A stretch of 64,000 nucleotides of DNA from an uncultured Pelagibacteraceae bacterium (GCA_902618485.1 CACNAR010000001.1:155024-219023), one strand, 5' to 3'. Counted from the stretch's first letter, positions 21,723 to 32,601 are shown. Notes: generated by a model from the letters alone, not told the origin. Numbers and translations are program-made.

Positions 21723-22207
21723 TTTTCTCTGAATACCTTAGTTAGTTCAATTAGGGACTTTTTAATTTTTTCATTCGTAACACTCTCAATTTTTTTATGG
21801 AATGTTTTTCTTGTCACAGCTTTTTTCTCTATTTTGTCGTTGATTACCTGCTTTCGTTCCTCTTCAAAGGTAGTAAATTTAATTCTTTCAATAACTGTAT
21901 TTTCAAAAAAATTATTTACTCTATCCATGATTTCTTTCTTTGAGTATTCTAAATCTATCTCATGACCTCTCTTTACCATAATTAGCAATGTGCTAACTCC
22001 AAATTTATTTGAATTTTTAAATGATTTTGGGAAACAAACTTTAAATAGACTTTCTCCTACCAAAAATTTCCAATTATTAAGTATTTCAGAAAAAATATGG
22101 CCTCTTTTGTTAATAACTTTTTTTATATTTGTTGGTAAGGTGTCTTTAAAAGATCTTAAGCCTTGAATGGATCTTAATCTCTGCTTAGTATTATTTTTGA
22201 AATACAT
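21719..22207 (-). CDS. DUF721 / DciA family protein
   Basis: FSEILNNWKFLVGESLFKVCFPKSFK..., length and context fit DUF721. Confidence 0.7.
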   Translation of the reverse strand: MYFKNNTKQRLRSIQGLRSFKDTLPTNIKKVINKRGHIFSEILNNWKFLVGESLFKVCFPKSFKNSNKFGVSTLLIMVKRGHEIDLEYSKKEIMDRVNNFFENTVIERIKFTTFEEERKQVINDKIEKKAVTRKTFHKKIESVTNEKIKKSLIELTKVFREK

Positions 22208-23188
22208 ATGACAGAAAAGATCATAACAAAAAAAATTCTTAAATGGTATGATTTAAATAAAAGAAATTTACCATGGCGGAAAAAAACACCTTTGTATAAA
22301 AAGCATTATTATACATTGGTAAGTGAGTTTATGTTACAACAAACACAAGTTGTAACTGTTATTCCTTTTTTTAATAGATTTATAAAAAAATTACCCAATC
22401 TTGTGGACCTCTCTAGAGTTAAAGAAAATGAATTAATAAAATTATGGGAAGGTCTTGGATATTATTCAAGAGTAAGAAATTTACAAAAAACTGCTAAAAT
22501 TATAATTAGTAAATATCATGGAAAAATTCCAAATAATTATGAGGATTTAATATCTTTGCCTGGTATCGGCAATTACACTGCTAATGCAATCTTAGCTATT
22601 GCCTTTAATAAATCCTGTATTCCCTTAGATGGAAACATTGAAAGAGTTTTAAAAAGATATCTTTATTTAAAAAAAGATAAGGAAATTCAAAAAGACAATC
22701 TAATAGAAAAAAAATCTATTTTTGGAATTTCATCAAGAGCAAGTGATTATGCACAAGCTTTAATGGAATTGGGAGCAATTATTTGCAAACCTAAAAATCC
22801 TGAATGTAGTGGATGTCCAATCTCAAAAAATTGTAAGTCTTTTAAGAAGAAAGATTTTGATTTAGCTAAAATTACAAAAAAGAATAAAGAAAAATATTTT
22901 ATTCTTAAAGTTTATAAAAAAAATCAAAGGTATTTGCTTATAAAAAACACAAAATTTAGTTTTCTTAAAAATTTAACAATTTTTCCAATGGAAGAGCTAT
23001 CTAACCCAAAAAATTTTAGTGAAAATCTTAATTATAAAATGTCAAACATGAATATGAACATAAAAATTCAATATCTCAAAAATGCAAAAAGATTTCCTTC
23101 ATCTTGCTGGTTTGATAGAAGAAAATTAGATAATTATATGCTTCCATCATTCACTAAGAAAGTTGTTAAATATTTAGAAAAAAATTAA
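22208..23188 (+). CDS. mutY: A/G-specific adenine glycosylase
   Basis: RNLPWRKKTPLY; SEFMLQQTQVVTVIPFF; LPGIGNYTANAI; ALMELGAIICKPKNPECSGCPISKNC Fe-S motif. Confidence 0.96.
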   Translation: MTEKIITKKILKWYDLNKRNLPWRKKTPLYKKHYYTLVSEFMLQQTQVVTVIPFFNRFIKKLPNLVDLSRVKENELIKLWEGLGYYSRVRNLQKTAKIIISKYHGKIPNNYEDLISLPGIGNYTANAILAIAFNKSCIPLDGNIERVLKRYLYLKKDKEIQKDNLIEKKSIFGISSRASDYAQALMELGAIICKPKNPECSGCPISKNCKSFKKKDFDLAKITKKNKEKYFILKVYKKNQRYLLIKNTKFSFLKNLTIFPMEELSNPKNFSENLNYKMSNMNMNIKIQYLKNAKRFPSSCWFDRRKLDNYMLPSFTKKVVKYLEKN

Positions 23189-24333
23189 TGAAAAAAGTAG
23201 CTATAATTGGTGCTGGAATTTCAGGGCTATTTATTGCCAATTTATTTAAAAGAAACAAAAAGTATCAAGTAAATATTTTTGAGAAAAATACCTTAATCAA
23301 TTTAAAAGAAGGTTACGGTATTCAATTATCTGTTAACAGCATCAAACTATTAAATAAAATTCAGTTTGATAAATTAGAAAACAGTGAAAAATTTAATCCA
23401 GATAAAATTAATTTTTACTCAGCTAAGGATTCTAATAAGATATGTGAGTTAAATATATCAGAGTTTAATACTGAAAATTGTAAATACACCACTCTTAAAA
23501 GATCATCACTTATTAATTTTTTAAAAAAAGATTTAGAAAAAGAAATAAAATTTGATCACACTATTTCAAAGATAGAACAACAAGATCAAATCGTTAAAAT
23601 CTCTTTTGAAAATAATGAAATTTATGAATTTGATTATCTAATTATTTCAGATGGAGTCTTTTCAAAGTGTAAAAATTTGTTATCAAAAAATCAAATTGAA
23701 CCAAAATTTAATGACACTTTAGCTATTAGAGGAATTATACCAAGTTTTTCAAACATGGCTGATAAAAAAAACATCTCATTGTTTTTAGGTTCAAATTTTC
23801 ATTATGTTATTTATCCGGTCTCTCCTAATGGTGATTTAAACTTTATAGCTATAATGAAATTCAAGCTTTCAAGAGATGAGCAAAAAGATTTTTCTTTGTT
23901 TAAAGATGATAATTTTATCAGAAAAATTTTAGAAAAAGTTCCGCACTTAAATAAGGAATTTTTTGATAGTGTTAATGATTTAAAGATATACCCAGTATTT
24001 GTAAGTCACGATTTTTTTGAGGTTAATAATAATAACATTCATCTAATAGGAGATGCTTTTTTTGCTTTTTTACCATCATTTGCTCAAGGTGCATCACAAT
24101 CAATAGAAGGTGCATATGAATTGTTTGAGAATATAGAGAATAATACTGAGAGTAATTTTTTTAGAAATAGAGTTGATAAAATAAAGATGGTAAATAATCG
24201 CTCAAAATTAAATCAATTCGCTTTTCATTTGTCTAATCCTTTAACAACATTATTAAGAAATATTTTTTTAAAAAGATTAGTAAAAAACAAAAAGTTTTTA
24301 GAGGGCTATCTTGGGAAAATATATAAAAACTAG
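23188..24333 (+). CDS. FAD-dependent monooxygenase (UbiH-like)
   Basis: VAIIGAGISGLFIANLFKR; YLIISDGVFSKCK; NNIHLIGDAFFAFLPSFAQGASQSIEGAYEL. Confidence 0.85.
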   Translation: MKKVAIIGAGISGLFIANLFKRNKKYQVNIFEKNTLINLKEGYGIQLSVNSIKLLNKIQFDKLENSEKFNPDKINFYSAKDSNKICELNISEFNTENCKYTTLKRSSLINFLKKDLEKEIKFDHTISKIEQQDQIVKISFENNEIYEFDYLIISDGVFSKCKNLLSKNQIEPKFNDTLAIRGIIPSFSNMADKKNISLFLGSNFHYVIYPVSPNGDLNFIAIMKFKLSRDEQKDFSLFKDDNFIRKILEKVPHLNKEFFDSVNDLKIYPVFVSHDFFEVNNNNIHLIGDAFFAFLPSFAQGASQSIEGAYELFENIENNTESNFFRNRVDKIKMVNNRSKLNQFAFHLSNPLTTLLRNIFLKRLVKNKKFLEGYLGKIYKN

Positions 24334-25400
24334 CTATTAGAGATCAACCTTTGCCTCAAATGATCGATAGGAACTGCGTTTCCATTCAAGTTATAATGCC
24401 AATAGGTCCATCCATTACAGCTTTCAGCACCTAAGATTGTAGCGGCTACTTTATGGATTGAGCCCTCAGTTTGAGCATGTTTTATACTCCCGTCAGCCAT
24501 AATTTTTGCACTGATTTTCTTTTTATTATCAAAAATAGTTGAGCCTGGTTTAATTATTCCTAATTCAACTAACGAGCCAAATGGTATTCTTGGTTTAGAT
24601 CTACCGTTCTGTAGAGTATCTAAATAATCGTCTTCTATAGGTTTAATTTTACTTAATCTTTGCTGAGCAGCTTTAAAATAAGTTTTTTCTTTTTCAATGC
24701 CGTAATAATTTCTCCCTAATTTTTTAGCAACTGTTGCCGTTGTTCCTGACCCTAAAAAAGGATCTAAAATTAAATCATTTTTATTGGAAGTTGCTAATAA
24801 AATTCTGTGAAGTAGAGCCTCAGGTTTCTGTGTAGAGTGTACTTTTTTACCGTTCTTTTTTAATCTTTCGGAACCATTACAAATTGGTAATTCCCAGTTA
24901 GACCTCATTTGAAGATCATCATTTAAACATTTTAAAGATTGGTAGTTAAAAGTATACTTTGATTTTTCAGATTTTGAAGCCCAAATTAAAGTTTCATGAG
25001 CATTTGTAAATCGTGTTCCTCTAAAATTTGGCATAGGATTTTTTTTATTCCAAATGACATCATTTAAAATCCAAAAACCTAAATTTTGTATTACCGTACC
25101 AACTCGGAAGATATTGTGATAACTACCAATTACCCAAATAGCTCCATCCTTTTTTAAAATCCTTTTGCACTCAGTCAACCACAAATAAGTAAAGTCATCA
25201 TACTTCTTAAAATTTTCAAATTGATCCCATTTATCATTTACTGCATTAACCTTTGATCTATCAGGTCTTGTGAGTTCATTTTTTAATTGTAAGTTATAGG
25301 GTGGATCAGCAAAAATTAAATCAAAGGTCTCATCTGGAATCTTTTTTAATTCCTTCAGGCTATCACCATTAATTAATTTATTTTTGAAACTCGAGCTCAT
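24330..25400 (-). CDS. ccrM: CcrM-type adenine DNA methyltransferase (predicted GANTC)
   Basis: DLIFADPPYNLQL; LDPFLGSGTTATVAKKLGRNYYGIEK; C-terminal CcrM-type extension (KIMADGSIKHAQTEGSIHKVAATILGAESCNGWTYWHY). Start moved to MSSSFKNKL at 25400. Confidence 0.93.
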   Translation of the reverse strand: MSSSFKNKLINGDSLKELKKIPDETFDLIFADPPYNLQLKNELTRPDRSKVNAVNDKWDQFENFKKYDDFTYLWLTECKRILKKDGAIWVIGSYHNIFRVGTVIQNLGFWILNDVIWNKKNPMPNFRGTRFTNAHETLIWASKSEKSKYTFNYQSLKCLNDDLQMRSNWELPICNGSERLKKNGKKVHSTQKPEALLHRILLATSNKNDLILDPFLGSGTTATVAKKLGRNYYGIEKEKTYFKAAQQRLSKIKPIEDDYLDTLQNGRSKPRIPFGSLVELGIIKPGSTIFDNKKKISAKIMADGSIKHAQTEGSIHKVAATILGAESCNGWTYWHYNLNGNAVPIDHLRQRLISNS

Positions 25401-25417
25401 TTTGTAAAAATAAATTA

Positions 25418-25433
25418 GACTCGAAAAAGATTC
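25418..25433. promoter_or_regulatory. Two GANTC sites (GACTC 25418-25422, GATTC 25429-25433) in the ccrM 5' region
   Basis: Read directly; 18-33 nt upstream of the ccrM ATG, 11-nt spacing. Confidence 0.5.
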
Positions 25434-25509
25434 TTGGGTCAACTTACGATTGAATTATGAAGACTTAATTTGTGTGCTTAATTCTAGAAATATCTATATC
25501 TAGTGTTTA

Positions 25510-26079
25510 TTACTTTGAGGTGTTTAGTTTATTTATAGGTGAAAAAGTCTTTCTGTGATGAATTGTGACCCCAAACTTTTTGATAGCCCTTAAATGTTGT
25601 TTAGTTCCATACCCATAATTTTGACTCCATGAGTAACTTTTATATTTAATACCTAATTTTGAAATAAAATCATCACGAGCTACTTTTGCAATAATTGATG
25701 CAGCAGAAATTGATGGTATTTTTTGATCTCCCTTGATTACAGATTTAAGTTTGTAGTTTTCTATCTTTGGTAATTTATTTCCATCAATTAAAATCATTGA
25801 GGGCTTTTTTTTCAATTTAAGGATTGCTCTTTTCATTGCCATCAAACTAGCCTGTAGGATATTTTTTTTTTCAATCTCACTGATCGATGCTTTTGCTATG
25901 GACCATGTAGAATTTTTTTTGATATACTGAGCTAAAATTTCTCTCCTTTTTTTTGATAACTTCTTAGAGTCTTTTAATAGTTTTTTGTTTATCGAGTGAT
26001 CTAAAATTACAGCCGCTGCATATACAGGTCCCACTAAACTTCCGCGTCCAACCTCATCAACTCCAGCAACTAATTTCAT
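25510..26079 (-). CDS. rnhB: Ribonuclease HII
   Basis: VAGVDEVGRGSLVGPVYAAAVIL; SISAASIIAKVARD. Confidence 0.96.
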   Translation of the reverse strand: MKLVAGVDEVGRGSLVGPVYAAAVILDHSINKKLLKDSKKLSKKRREILAQYIKKNSTWSIAKASISEIEKKNILQASLMAMKRAILKLKKKPSMILIDGNKLPKIENYKLKSVIKGDQKIPSISAASIIAKVARDDFISKLGIKYKSYSWSQNYGYGTKQHLRAIKKFGVTIHHRKTFSPINKLNTSK

Positions 26080-26798
26080 TAAAACTTTATATTTAAATCT
26101 TGAATTTTTTGCTTAATCATTTTTAAATCTTCCCAAGAATATTTCTTATTATCCGGGAATCTAATTAGATATGACGGACTGTAACTAATCATTAAGGGGA
26201 CTGTTTTACTTCCTATAATTATTTCTTTCCATTTCCCTCTTTCATCTGAAATTTTACTGTTTAACCCAGTGACAGCCTCCATCGCAGTTCCACCCATTAG
26301 AATTAAAATTTGTGGATTAATTATTGAAATATGTTGTCTCAAAAATTTGGAATATCTTTTTATATCACTAGTATTAGGTTTTCTTTCATCAGTTGTCTTA
26401 TAGTTTATTGAATAAGTTAAATAAATATTATCCATTGATACATTGATAGCTAAGAGCATCTTTTCTAAAAGCTTTCCCACATCACCTTGAAAAAGTAACC
26501 CAGACTCATCTTCTTCCTCACCAGGTGCATCGCCAATTAACATTATAGAACTGTTGATATTTCCACTACCAAATAAAAGATTTTTTGAACCTTTCTTTAG
26601 ATTGCAATCCTCAATTGTATTTATTAGATTTTTAAGATCAGATAGCTTCTTTTTTTTTTGTGAGTTTGAATTAATCAGATTATTTTTTAAATCTTTATAC
26701 CTATTTTGGGGTTCATTATTGAAGATAAAATCTGTCTCAAATGTTTTAATGAAATCTTGTGTAAATTTAGTGTTTTGATTTAGGGGTTTTTTAGACAT
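26079..26798 (-). CDS. Uracil-DNA glycosylase family 4/5
   Basis: IMLIGDAPGEEEDESGLLFQGDVGKLLEKML; YLTYSINYKTTDERKP; SYSPSYLIR. Confidence 0.88.
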   Translation of the reverse strand: MSKKPLNQNTKFTQDFIKTFETDFIFNNEPQNRYKDLKNNLINSNSQKKKKLSDLKNLINTIEDCNLKKGSKNLLFGSGNINSSIMLIGDAPGEEEDESGLLFQGDVGKLLEKMLLAINVSMDNIYLTYSINYKTTDERKPNTSDIKRYSKFLRQHISIINPQILILMGGTAMEAVTGLNSKISDERGKWKEIIIGSKTVPLMISYSPSYLIRFPDNKKYSWEDLKMIKQKIQDLNIKF

Positions 26799-26809
26799 AG
26801 AATAAACTA

Positions 26810-28498
26810 ATGTGTTTAAAAAAAGTTTTAACGGTAATTATATTCATATTATTCTATCAGACTCATCTTTATTCTAAAAGCAATAGTTTCAATAATTTTA
26901 ATCCAAAAAATTTATCAAATTATTTTTCTGGAATAGTTGCTTTCGAAAATAAAAAAAATTCTGAAGCATTGAATTTTTATAACTCTTCAAAAATATTGAT
27001 TAATCAGCACGATCCATACCTAAAAAGATATGTAACTAGTTTAGTGCTAGAGAATAAAGTTTCTCAAGCAATTAATATTATTAGGCTAAATAGGGGGAAT
27101 GAAAATGCAAAATTTTTTGATGCATATTTGTTATTAATTATCGACAGTTTAAAACGTGGTAATTTTGATGATGCTTACGATCAAGTTAATAGAGTAGCAG
27201 ATTTTTTTAGTGAAGAAAAATTAAAGTTAGCAATTCTTAATATTTTAAAAGAATACATTTATGTTTTTAAAGAAAAAAACTATTTTGAAAACAGAGCAAG
27301 TTACGGAAATTTATCAAAAATTTCAGATGCTTTTCAAAAATGCTATTTAGACGACAAAAATACTGAAAATTATTTCCTTGAATTAGTTAATAAAAGTGAC
27401 TCTGACTACTCAAGATACGTATTTTTTTATGCCAGTTATTTAATTGAAAATGAGAGATTTTCTACTATTAATAATGTTTTATCAGAATATGATTATATAA
27501 ATTCTAAATTGTTAATATCCCAATCTAAAAACTGGGTTAAGGATAGAAAATATGAAAAATTTACTAATATATTTTCATGCAAAAATCATAATCATGTAAT
27601 TAGTGAATTTTTATTTTTAGTTTCTAACCTTTATTCATCCCAAGACGATTTTGAAAAATCTAATTTTTATTTATATCTCTCAAATTATTTAAATTCAAAG
27701 TTTATATATAATTTGTCTTTAGTAGCTGAAAATTATTACTTTAACGAAGATTTCGTTAAAGCTAAAAAAATTTTAAAAAGATTTGATAGAGAGGACAAAA
27801 TTTATTATTGGTTTCGTATTAAAAAAGAGGCACAAATTATAGCTGAAGAGGATAATAACAAAAAAAGATCAGTTGCTTTTATAACGTCTGAATTCAATAA
27901 AATTAAAAAACATAATAATAAGATGATTTTTGATATAGCTAACTTTTATAAAAGTTCTAAAGATTATGAGAATGCAATAAAATATTATTCAAAAGTAATT
28001 GAAGATCTAGATGATAATAACATAATTAAAGCTGATATGCTTTACAGAAGGGGTGGAAGCTACGAGAGAATTGGTGAATATGAAAAATCAGATAAAGATT
28101 TGTTAATGTCTTTAAATATAGAACCAAATGATGCCTATGTTCTAAATTATTTAGCATATTCATGGCTTGAAAGAGATTACAAAATAGATGAAGCGTTAGA
28201 TATGCTTAAAATTGCCTATGAGTTAGAAAGTAACGATCCATATATAATTGACTCAATTGGTTGGGCTTATTATTTAATAGAGGATTATTCTAAAGCTGAA
28301 AAATTTTTGCAAAGGGCAGTAGAATTAATGCCAGAAGATCCAATAGTAAATGATCACTATGGCGATATCTTATGGAAATTAGACCAAAAAATACAAGCAA
28401 GATATTTTTGGAAAAATGTACTTAAAATGAAAAAAGCAGAGAAAGAAATGAAAGATAAGATTAATCTTAAATTAATAAAAGGTATCAAAAAATCATAA
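26810..28498 (+). CDS. Tetratricopeptide repeat protein, secreted
   Basis: Signal peptide and C-terminal TPRs: MLYRRGGSYERIGEYEKSDKDLLMSLNIEPNDAYVLNYLAYSWLE... Confidence 0.85.
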   Translation: MCLKKVLTVIIFILFYQTHLYSKSNSFNNFNPKNLSNYFSGIVAFENKKNSEALNFYNSSKILINQHDPYLKRYVTSLVLENKVSQAINIIRLNRGNENAKFFDAYLLLIIDSLKRGNFDDAYDQVNRVADFFSEEKLKLAILNILKEYIYVFKEKNYFENRASYGNLSKISDAFQKCYLDDKNTENYFLELVNKSDSDYSRYVFFYASYLIENERFSTINNVLSEYDYINSKLLISQSKNWVKDRKYEKFTNIFSCKNHNHVISEFLFLVSNLYSSQDDFEKSNFYLYLSNYLNSKFIYNLSLVAENYYFNEDFVKAKKILKRFDREDKIYYWFRIKKEAQIIAEEDNNKKRSVAFITSEFNKIKKHNNKMIFDIANFYKSSKDYENAIKYYSKVIEDLDDNNIIKADMLYRRGGSYERIGEYEKSDKDLLMSLNIEPNDAYVLNYLAYSWLERDYKIDEALDMLKIAYELESNDPYIIDSIGWAYYLIEDYSKAEKFLQRAVELMPEDPIVNDHYGDILWKLDQKIQARYFWKNVLKMKKAEKEMKDKINLKLIKGIKKS

Positions 28499-28501
28499 TT
28501 A

Positions 28502-29344
28502 ATGAAATTTAAGAAGATTAAGTCATATGCTAAAATTAATTTAGCATTAAATGTTATAGGTAAATCATCAAAGCTTCATAAAATAGAAAGCCTAGTTGCT
28601 TTTATAAATGTCTATGATCTTATTCTCATAAAAAAAATTAAAAAAAAAAATCATATTGTAAAATTTAGAGGAAAATTTTCAAAAAATATTAGCTCGAAAA
28701 ACAGTATTACTCAATTATTAGATATACTTGATGAAAAAAAATTACTAAAAGAAAAATATCATATCCAGATAGTCAAGCATGTACCACAACAGTCTGGTTT
28801 AGGAGGTGGTTCAATGAATGCCGCTAGTATTCTTAATTATTTTATTAAAAAAAAAATATTCTCTTTAGATAAAGAAAAAATTAGTTCAATAGCTAAATAT
28901 TTAGGATCAGATGTAATTTTAGGATTAACTAATGATTATCAAGTTTTAACCTCTAAAAACCAAACTAAAAAATTCAAAAATTGTAAAAAATTATATACAT
29001 TAGTTGTTAAACCTAATTTTGGCTGTTCGACAAAAGCTATTTACGCAGACGTAAGAAATTATGAGACTGCCAAATTTAATATTCCGAGAAAAAAAATGTT
29101 TAATCTTAATTCTTTAAAAAAAATGGGTAATTCTCTAGAAAAAATTGTCTTGGTAAAACACCCAATTTTGAAAAAAATTAAAATTTACTTAACAAATTTA
29201 TATAATCCTGAGTTTGTAAGAATGACTGGCTCTGGATCAGCTTTTATTGCCTATTATAATTCTAAAAAAAAATGCGACAAAGCACTTATACAATTTAATA
29301 AAGAATATAAAAAATATTGGTGTATAAGCTCAAAAACTATATAA
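28502..29344 (+). CDS. ispE: 4-diphosphocytidyl-2-C-methyl-D-erythritol kinase
   Basis: YAKINLALNVIG; VPQQSGLGGGSMNAASIL; MTGSGSAFIAYY. Confidence 0.93.
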   Translation: MKFKKIKSYAKINLALNVIGKSSKLHKIESLVAFINVYDLILIKKIKKKNHIVKFRGKFSKNISSKNSITQLLDILDEKKLLKEKYHIQIVKHVPQQSGLGGGSMNAASILNYFIKKKIFSLDKEKISSIAKYLGSDVILGLTNDYQVLTSKNQTKKFKNCKKLYTLVVKPNFGCSTKAIYADVRNYETAKFNIPRKKMFNLNSLKKMGNSLEKIVLVKHPILKKIKIYLTNLYNPEFVRMTGSGSAFIAYYNSKKKCDKALIQFNKEYKKYWCISSKTI

Positions 29345-29377
29345 ATTTTATTTTTTTGTGTTATATCAATTTTATAT

Positions 29378-29451
29378 TGGGGCGTAGCCAAGCGGTAAGG
29401 CACGGGTTTTTGGTACCTGCATCCTAGGTTCGAATCCTAGCGCCCCAGCCA
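29378..29451 (+). tRNA. tRNA-Gln, anticodon TTG, CCA encoded
   Basis: TGGGGCG...CGCCCCA acceptor stem, TTTTGGTA anticodon loop (TTG), CCTAGGTTCGAATCCTAG T-arm, genomic GCCA. Confidence 0.95.
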
Positions 29452-29454
29452 AAT

Positions 29455-30729
29455 ATGAAAAGTTTTATTGACAAATTTTTTTTCAGACGAAACAATCTAG
29501 ATCTGATAAGCAAGAAAATAAGGGACATATCCAAAAAAACCCCTGTGTCTCAAATATTTAATATTATCAATTCTTATTCATCTACAAGTGAACTTAGATA
29601 TGTTGGTGGTTGTATAAGAAAAGTTATAAATAATGAAAATTTTGATGATATCGATTTAGCAACAAATATAGATCCAACAGAGGTTTGTTCTGCACTCAAA
29701 AAAAGCAACGTTGAATTCTATGAGAGTGGAATAGATCATGGCACAATAACAGCAATAATTGGGGATAGTAAATTTGAAATTACTAGTTTGAGAGAAGATA
29801 TTTTAACTGATGGCCGTCATGCAAAAGTAAAATTTTCTAAAGATTGGAAAACTGATGCTTCGCGAAGAGATTTCACTATCAATTCTATTTACTCAGATAA
29901 AGAAGGCAACTTATTTGATCCATACAACGGTTATGAGGATATTAAAAAGGGTAAAATTAATTTTATTGGTAACCCAGAAAAAAGAATAAAAGAGGATTAC
30001 CTGAGAATATTAAGATATTTACGTTTTTTTTTAAATTATTCTAAACAACCACATGATCCTAAAATTGTTAAAGTTTTAAAAACGAATCTTATGGGCATCG
30101 CAAATCTTTCTAAAGAAAGACTGATAGATGAACTAAGAAAGACTCTCAAACCAAATGTGTTAGAAAGTTTGTCAAAAGATAAAATAATTTTAGAAATTTT
30201 TGTTTCAGTTTTTCCTCAACTAAAACACTTTAATATTTTTTCTAGGCTAAATACTAATCTAAAGGATATGCTCTCCAAAGTTGATTTTATCTTTATCATT
30301 TCATTATTAATTATCGATGAAACTGATAATGTGGAGTATTTCATTTATAAATTTAACTTATCTAAAAAGGACCAAAAAAGGATTAGAAATATAAGTGATT
30401 TTTATAAAAAAAAAATAACTTCAAAAACTTTTACTGAAAAAAATTTAAATTTAATCTTTTATCATTCAGGAAAAGAGACAGTTTTGGATATTCTAAATTA
30501 TAGGATATTAAAAACTAACAAATTAGACAGCAATATATTGGCATTAATTAGCAAATTTGAAATAAAATCGGTACCGACAATGCCATTTAAAGCAGATTTT
30601 TTAATGTCAAAATATGATATTCCAGAAGGAAAAATTTTAGGAGAAAAACTAAAACTTATTGAGAGTAAATGGGTCGAAAATAATTTTCAAATATCAGAAC
30701 AACAGATTGAAAACATAATTAATAATTAA
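29455..30729 (+). CDS. cca: CCA tRNA nucleotidyltransferase / poly(A) polymerase family
   Basis: [43 protein letters not shown]. Confidence 0.92.
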   Translation: MKSFIDKFFFRRNNLDLISKKIRDISKKTPVSQIFNIINSYSSTSELRYVGGCIRKVINNENFDDIDLATNIDPTEVCSALKKSNVEFYESGIDHGTITAIIGDSKFEITSLREDILTDGRHAKVKFSKDWKTDASRRDFTINSIYSDKEGNLFDPYNGYEDIKKGKINFIGNPEKRIKEDYLRILRYLRFFLNYSKQPHDPKIVKVLKTNLMGIANLSKERLIDELRKTLKPNVLESLSKDKIILEIFVSVFPQLKHFNIFSRLNTNLKDMLSKVDFIFIISLLIIDETDNVEYFIYKFNLSKKDQKRIRNISDFYKKKITSKTFTEKNLNLIFYHSGKETVLDILNYRILKTNKLDSNILALISKFEIKSVPTMPFKADFLMSKYDIPEGKILGEKLKLIESKWVENNFQISEQQIENIINN

Positions 30730-31202
30730 ATATATTTAACATCTTTAATTTCAAAGTTTTTCTTGCCAGCAGGAGTACTAATTTCTACTAGATCATTTTT
30801 ATTTTTTCCGATAAGTCCTCTTCCTATTGGTGATTGATAGTAAATTAATTTACTTTTAAGATCTGCTTCATCCTTTCCAACAATCTTGTAATTTATTTTT
30901 TCACCTGTATCTAAATTTTCTAAAAAAACTGTTGATCCAAAAATAACTTTGCCATCATTATTCAATTTTGTAACATCAATAATGTTTGCTCTCGCGATTA
31001 TGTCATTAATTTCAGTAATTCTTCCCTCATTATGGGATTGTTCCTCTTTAGCAGCATGATACTCAGCATTTTCTTTCAAGTCTCCATGTGAACGTGCTTC
31101 AGCAATTGCAGCAACAATTTTAGGGCGTTTTTTTTCTTTTAAAAAAATTAGTTCTTCTTTAAGTTTATTTAAACCATTTAAAGTAATCGGCTCTTTATCC
31201 AT
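30726..31202 (-). CDS. greA: Transcription elongation factor GreA
   Basis: [47 protein letters not shown]; start likely MDKEP. Confidence 0.96.
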   Translation of the reverse strand: MDKEPITLNGLNKLKEELIFLKEKKRPKIVAAIAEARSHGDLKENAEYHAAKEEQSHNEGRITEINDIIARANIIDVTKLNNDGKVIFGSTVFLENLDTGEKINYKIVGKDEADLKSKLIYYQSPIGRGLIGKNKNDLVEISTPAGKKNFEIKDVKYI

Positions 31203-31203
31203 T

Positions 31204-32031
31204 TTATTTCCATTTTGCAATAGGTGGTAGCGACATTAAAATGCCCTCAACATTTCCACCTGTTTGTAAACCAAATTTTGTCCCTCTATCGTAAAGCAAA
31301 TTAAATTCTGTATACCTACCTCTTTTTATATATTGCATTTCCTTATCTTTTAAAGTCCATTTTTTTTTTAACTTTTTTTTGATAATCTTTTTAAATATTA
31401 ATTCAAATGTGGTACCAACTTCTCTGACAAATTTAAAATCTTTTTCAAAATCGTTTTTTTTGTAGTCAAAAAAAATTCCCCCAATACCTCTTGCTTCTTT
31501 TCGGTGGGGTAAATAAAAATATTCGTCACACCATTTTTTATATTTTGGATAATATTTTTTGTTATGACGATTGCACATCTTTTTTAATATTTTGTGAAAT
31601 TCCTTTTTCTCATTTTCATCTTTTTTGGATGGAGTGACATCCATACCTCCACCAAACCAATCATGAGATGTGCAAATATATCTAGTATTAAAATGCATCG
31701 CTGGAATTAGGGGGTTTTTCATATGCATTACTACAGAAATACCTGATGCCCAAAAATTAGGATTTTTCTCAGCACCTGGAATTTGTTTTTGAAAATGTTT
31801 TGGAAATTTTCCATAAACTTTTGAAAAATTTACGCCTACTTTGTCAAATATTCTTCCATCTTTAAGTATTCTATATTCACCACCACCTTCATCTTTATTT
31901 TGATCTCTTTTCCATGTTGTGGACTCAAATTTAATTTTATTTTTTTCTAACTCACTTATGCTATGACATATTGAGTCTTGTAAAGTTTTAAACCAGCTAC
32001 TTGTTAAATCTTTTCTAATTTCAAAATCCAT
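31204..32031 (-). CDS. hemF: Oxygen-dependent coproporphyrinogen III oxidase
   Basis: [53 protein letters not shown]. Confidence 0.96.
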   Translation of the reverse strand: MDFEIRKDLTSSWFKTLQDSICHSISELEKNKIKFESTTWKRDQNKDEGGGEYRILKDGRIFDKVGVNFSKVYGKFPKHFQKQIPGAEKNPNFWASGISVVMHMKNPLIPAMHFNTRYICTSHDWFGGGMDVTPSKKDENEKKEFHKILKKMCNRHNKKYYPKYKKWCDEYFYLPHRKEARGIGGIFFDYKKNDFEKDFKFVREVGTTFELIFKKIIKKKLKKKWTLKDKEMQYIKRGRYTEFNLLYDRGTKFGLQTGGNVEGILMSLPPIAKWK

Positions 32032-32032
32032 A

Positions 32033-32509
32033 TCAAATTAAATTTGTTTGTCTTAGGCTCTCGGCTAAAATAACAGCAACAGATGAAGAGACATTAAGTG
32101 ACCTTTTATTATCTTTCATAGGTATCTTTAATTTATTTTTAATTAGTTTATGTACTTTTTCTGGTACCCCAGCACTTTCCCTTCCAAATAAAATAGTATC
32201 ATTTTTTTCAAACTTAAATTTAGTATATGAAATTGGGGCCTTAGTTGTCATTAATACAATTCTGTGATTCTCCTTACTTTCATAAAATCTATCAAAGCTT
32301 TGGTAAAACCTTATCATTTTATTATCCATATAATCCATTACAACCCTTTTAAATCTCTTATCATTTAATAAGAAGCCACATGGTTCTATAATTTCTAATT
32401 TTACCCCAAGACAGGCACAAGTTCTAATTATAGCTGCTGTATTTTGGGGTATATCAGGTTCAAATAAAGCAATTTTAGGCCCTGTAAATGTTGAACTATT
32501 ATGTGTCAT
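32033..32509 (-). CDS. trmL: tRNA (cytidine/uridine-2'-O-)-methyltransferase
   Basis: IALFEPDIPQNTAAIIRTCACLG; ILFGRESAGVPE; SLNVSSSVAVILAE. Confidence 0.93.
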   Translation of the reverse strand: MTHNSSTFTGPKIALFEPDIPQNTAAIIRTCACLGVKLEIIEPCGFLLNDKRFKRVVMDYMDNKMIRFYQSFDRFYESKENHRIVLMTTKAPISYTKFKFEKNDTILFGRESAGVPEKVHKLIKNKLKIPMKDNKRSLNVSSSVAVILAESLRQTNLI

Positions 32510-32601
32510 TCTTTCAGTAGTAAATTGAATATTTTATATTATATGAAACATATATTTAAGTAGAAAAAATTTATTTTGAGTATATTTAATTAATTTTAAA
32601 G

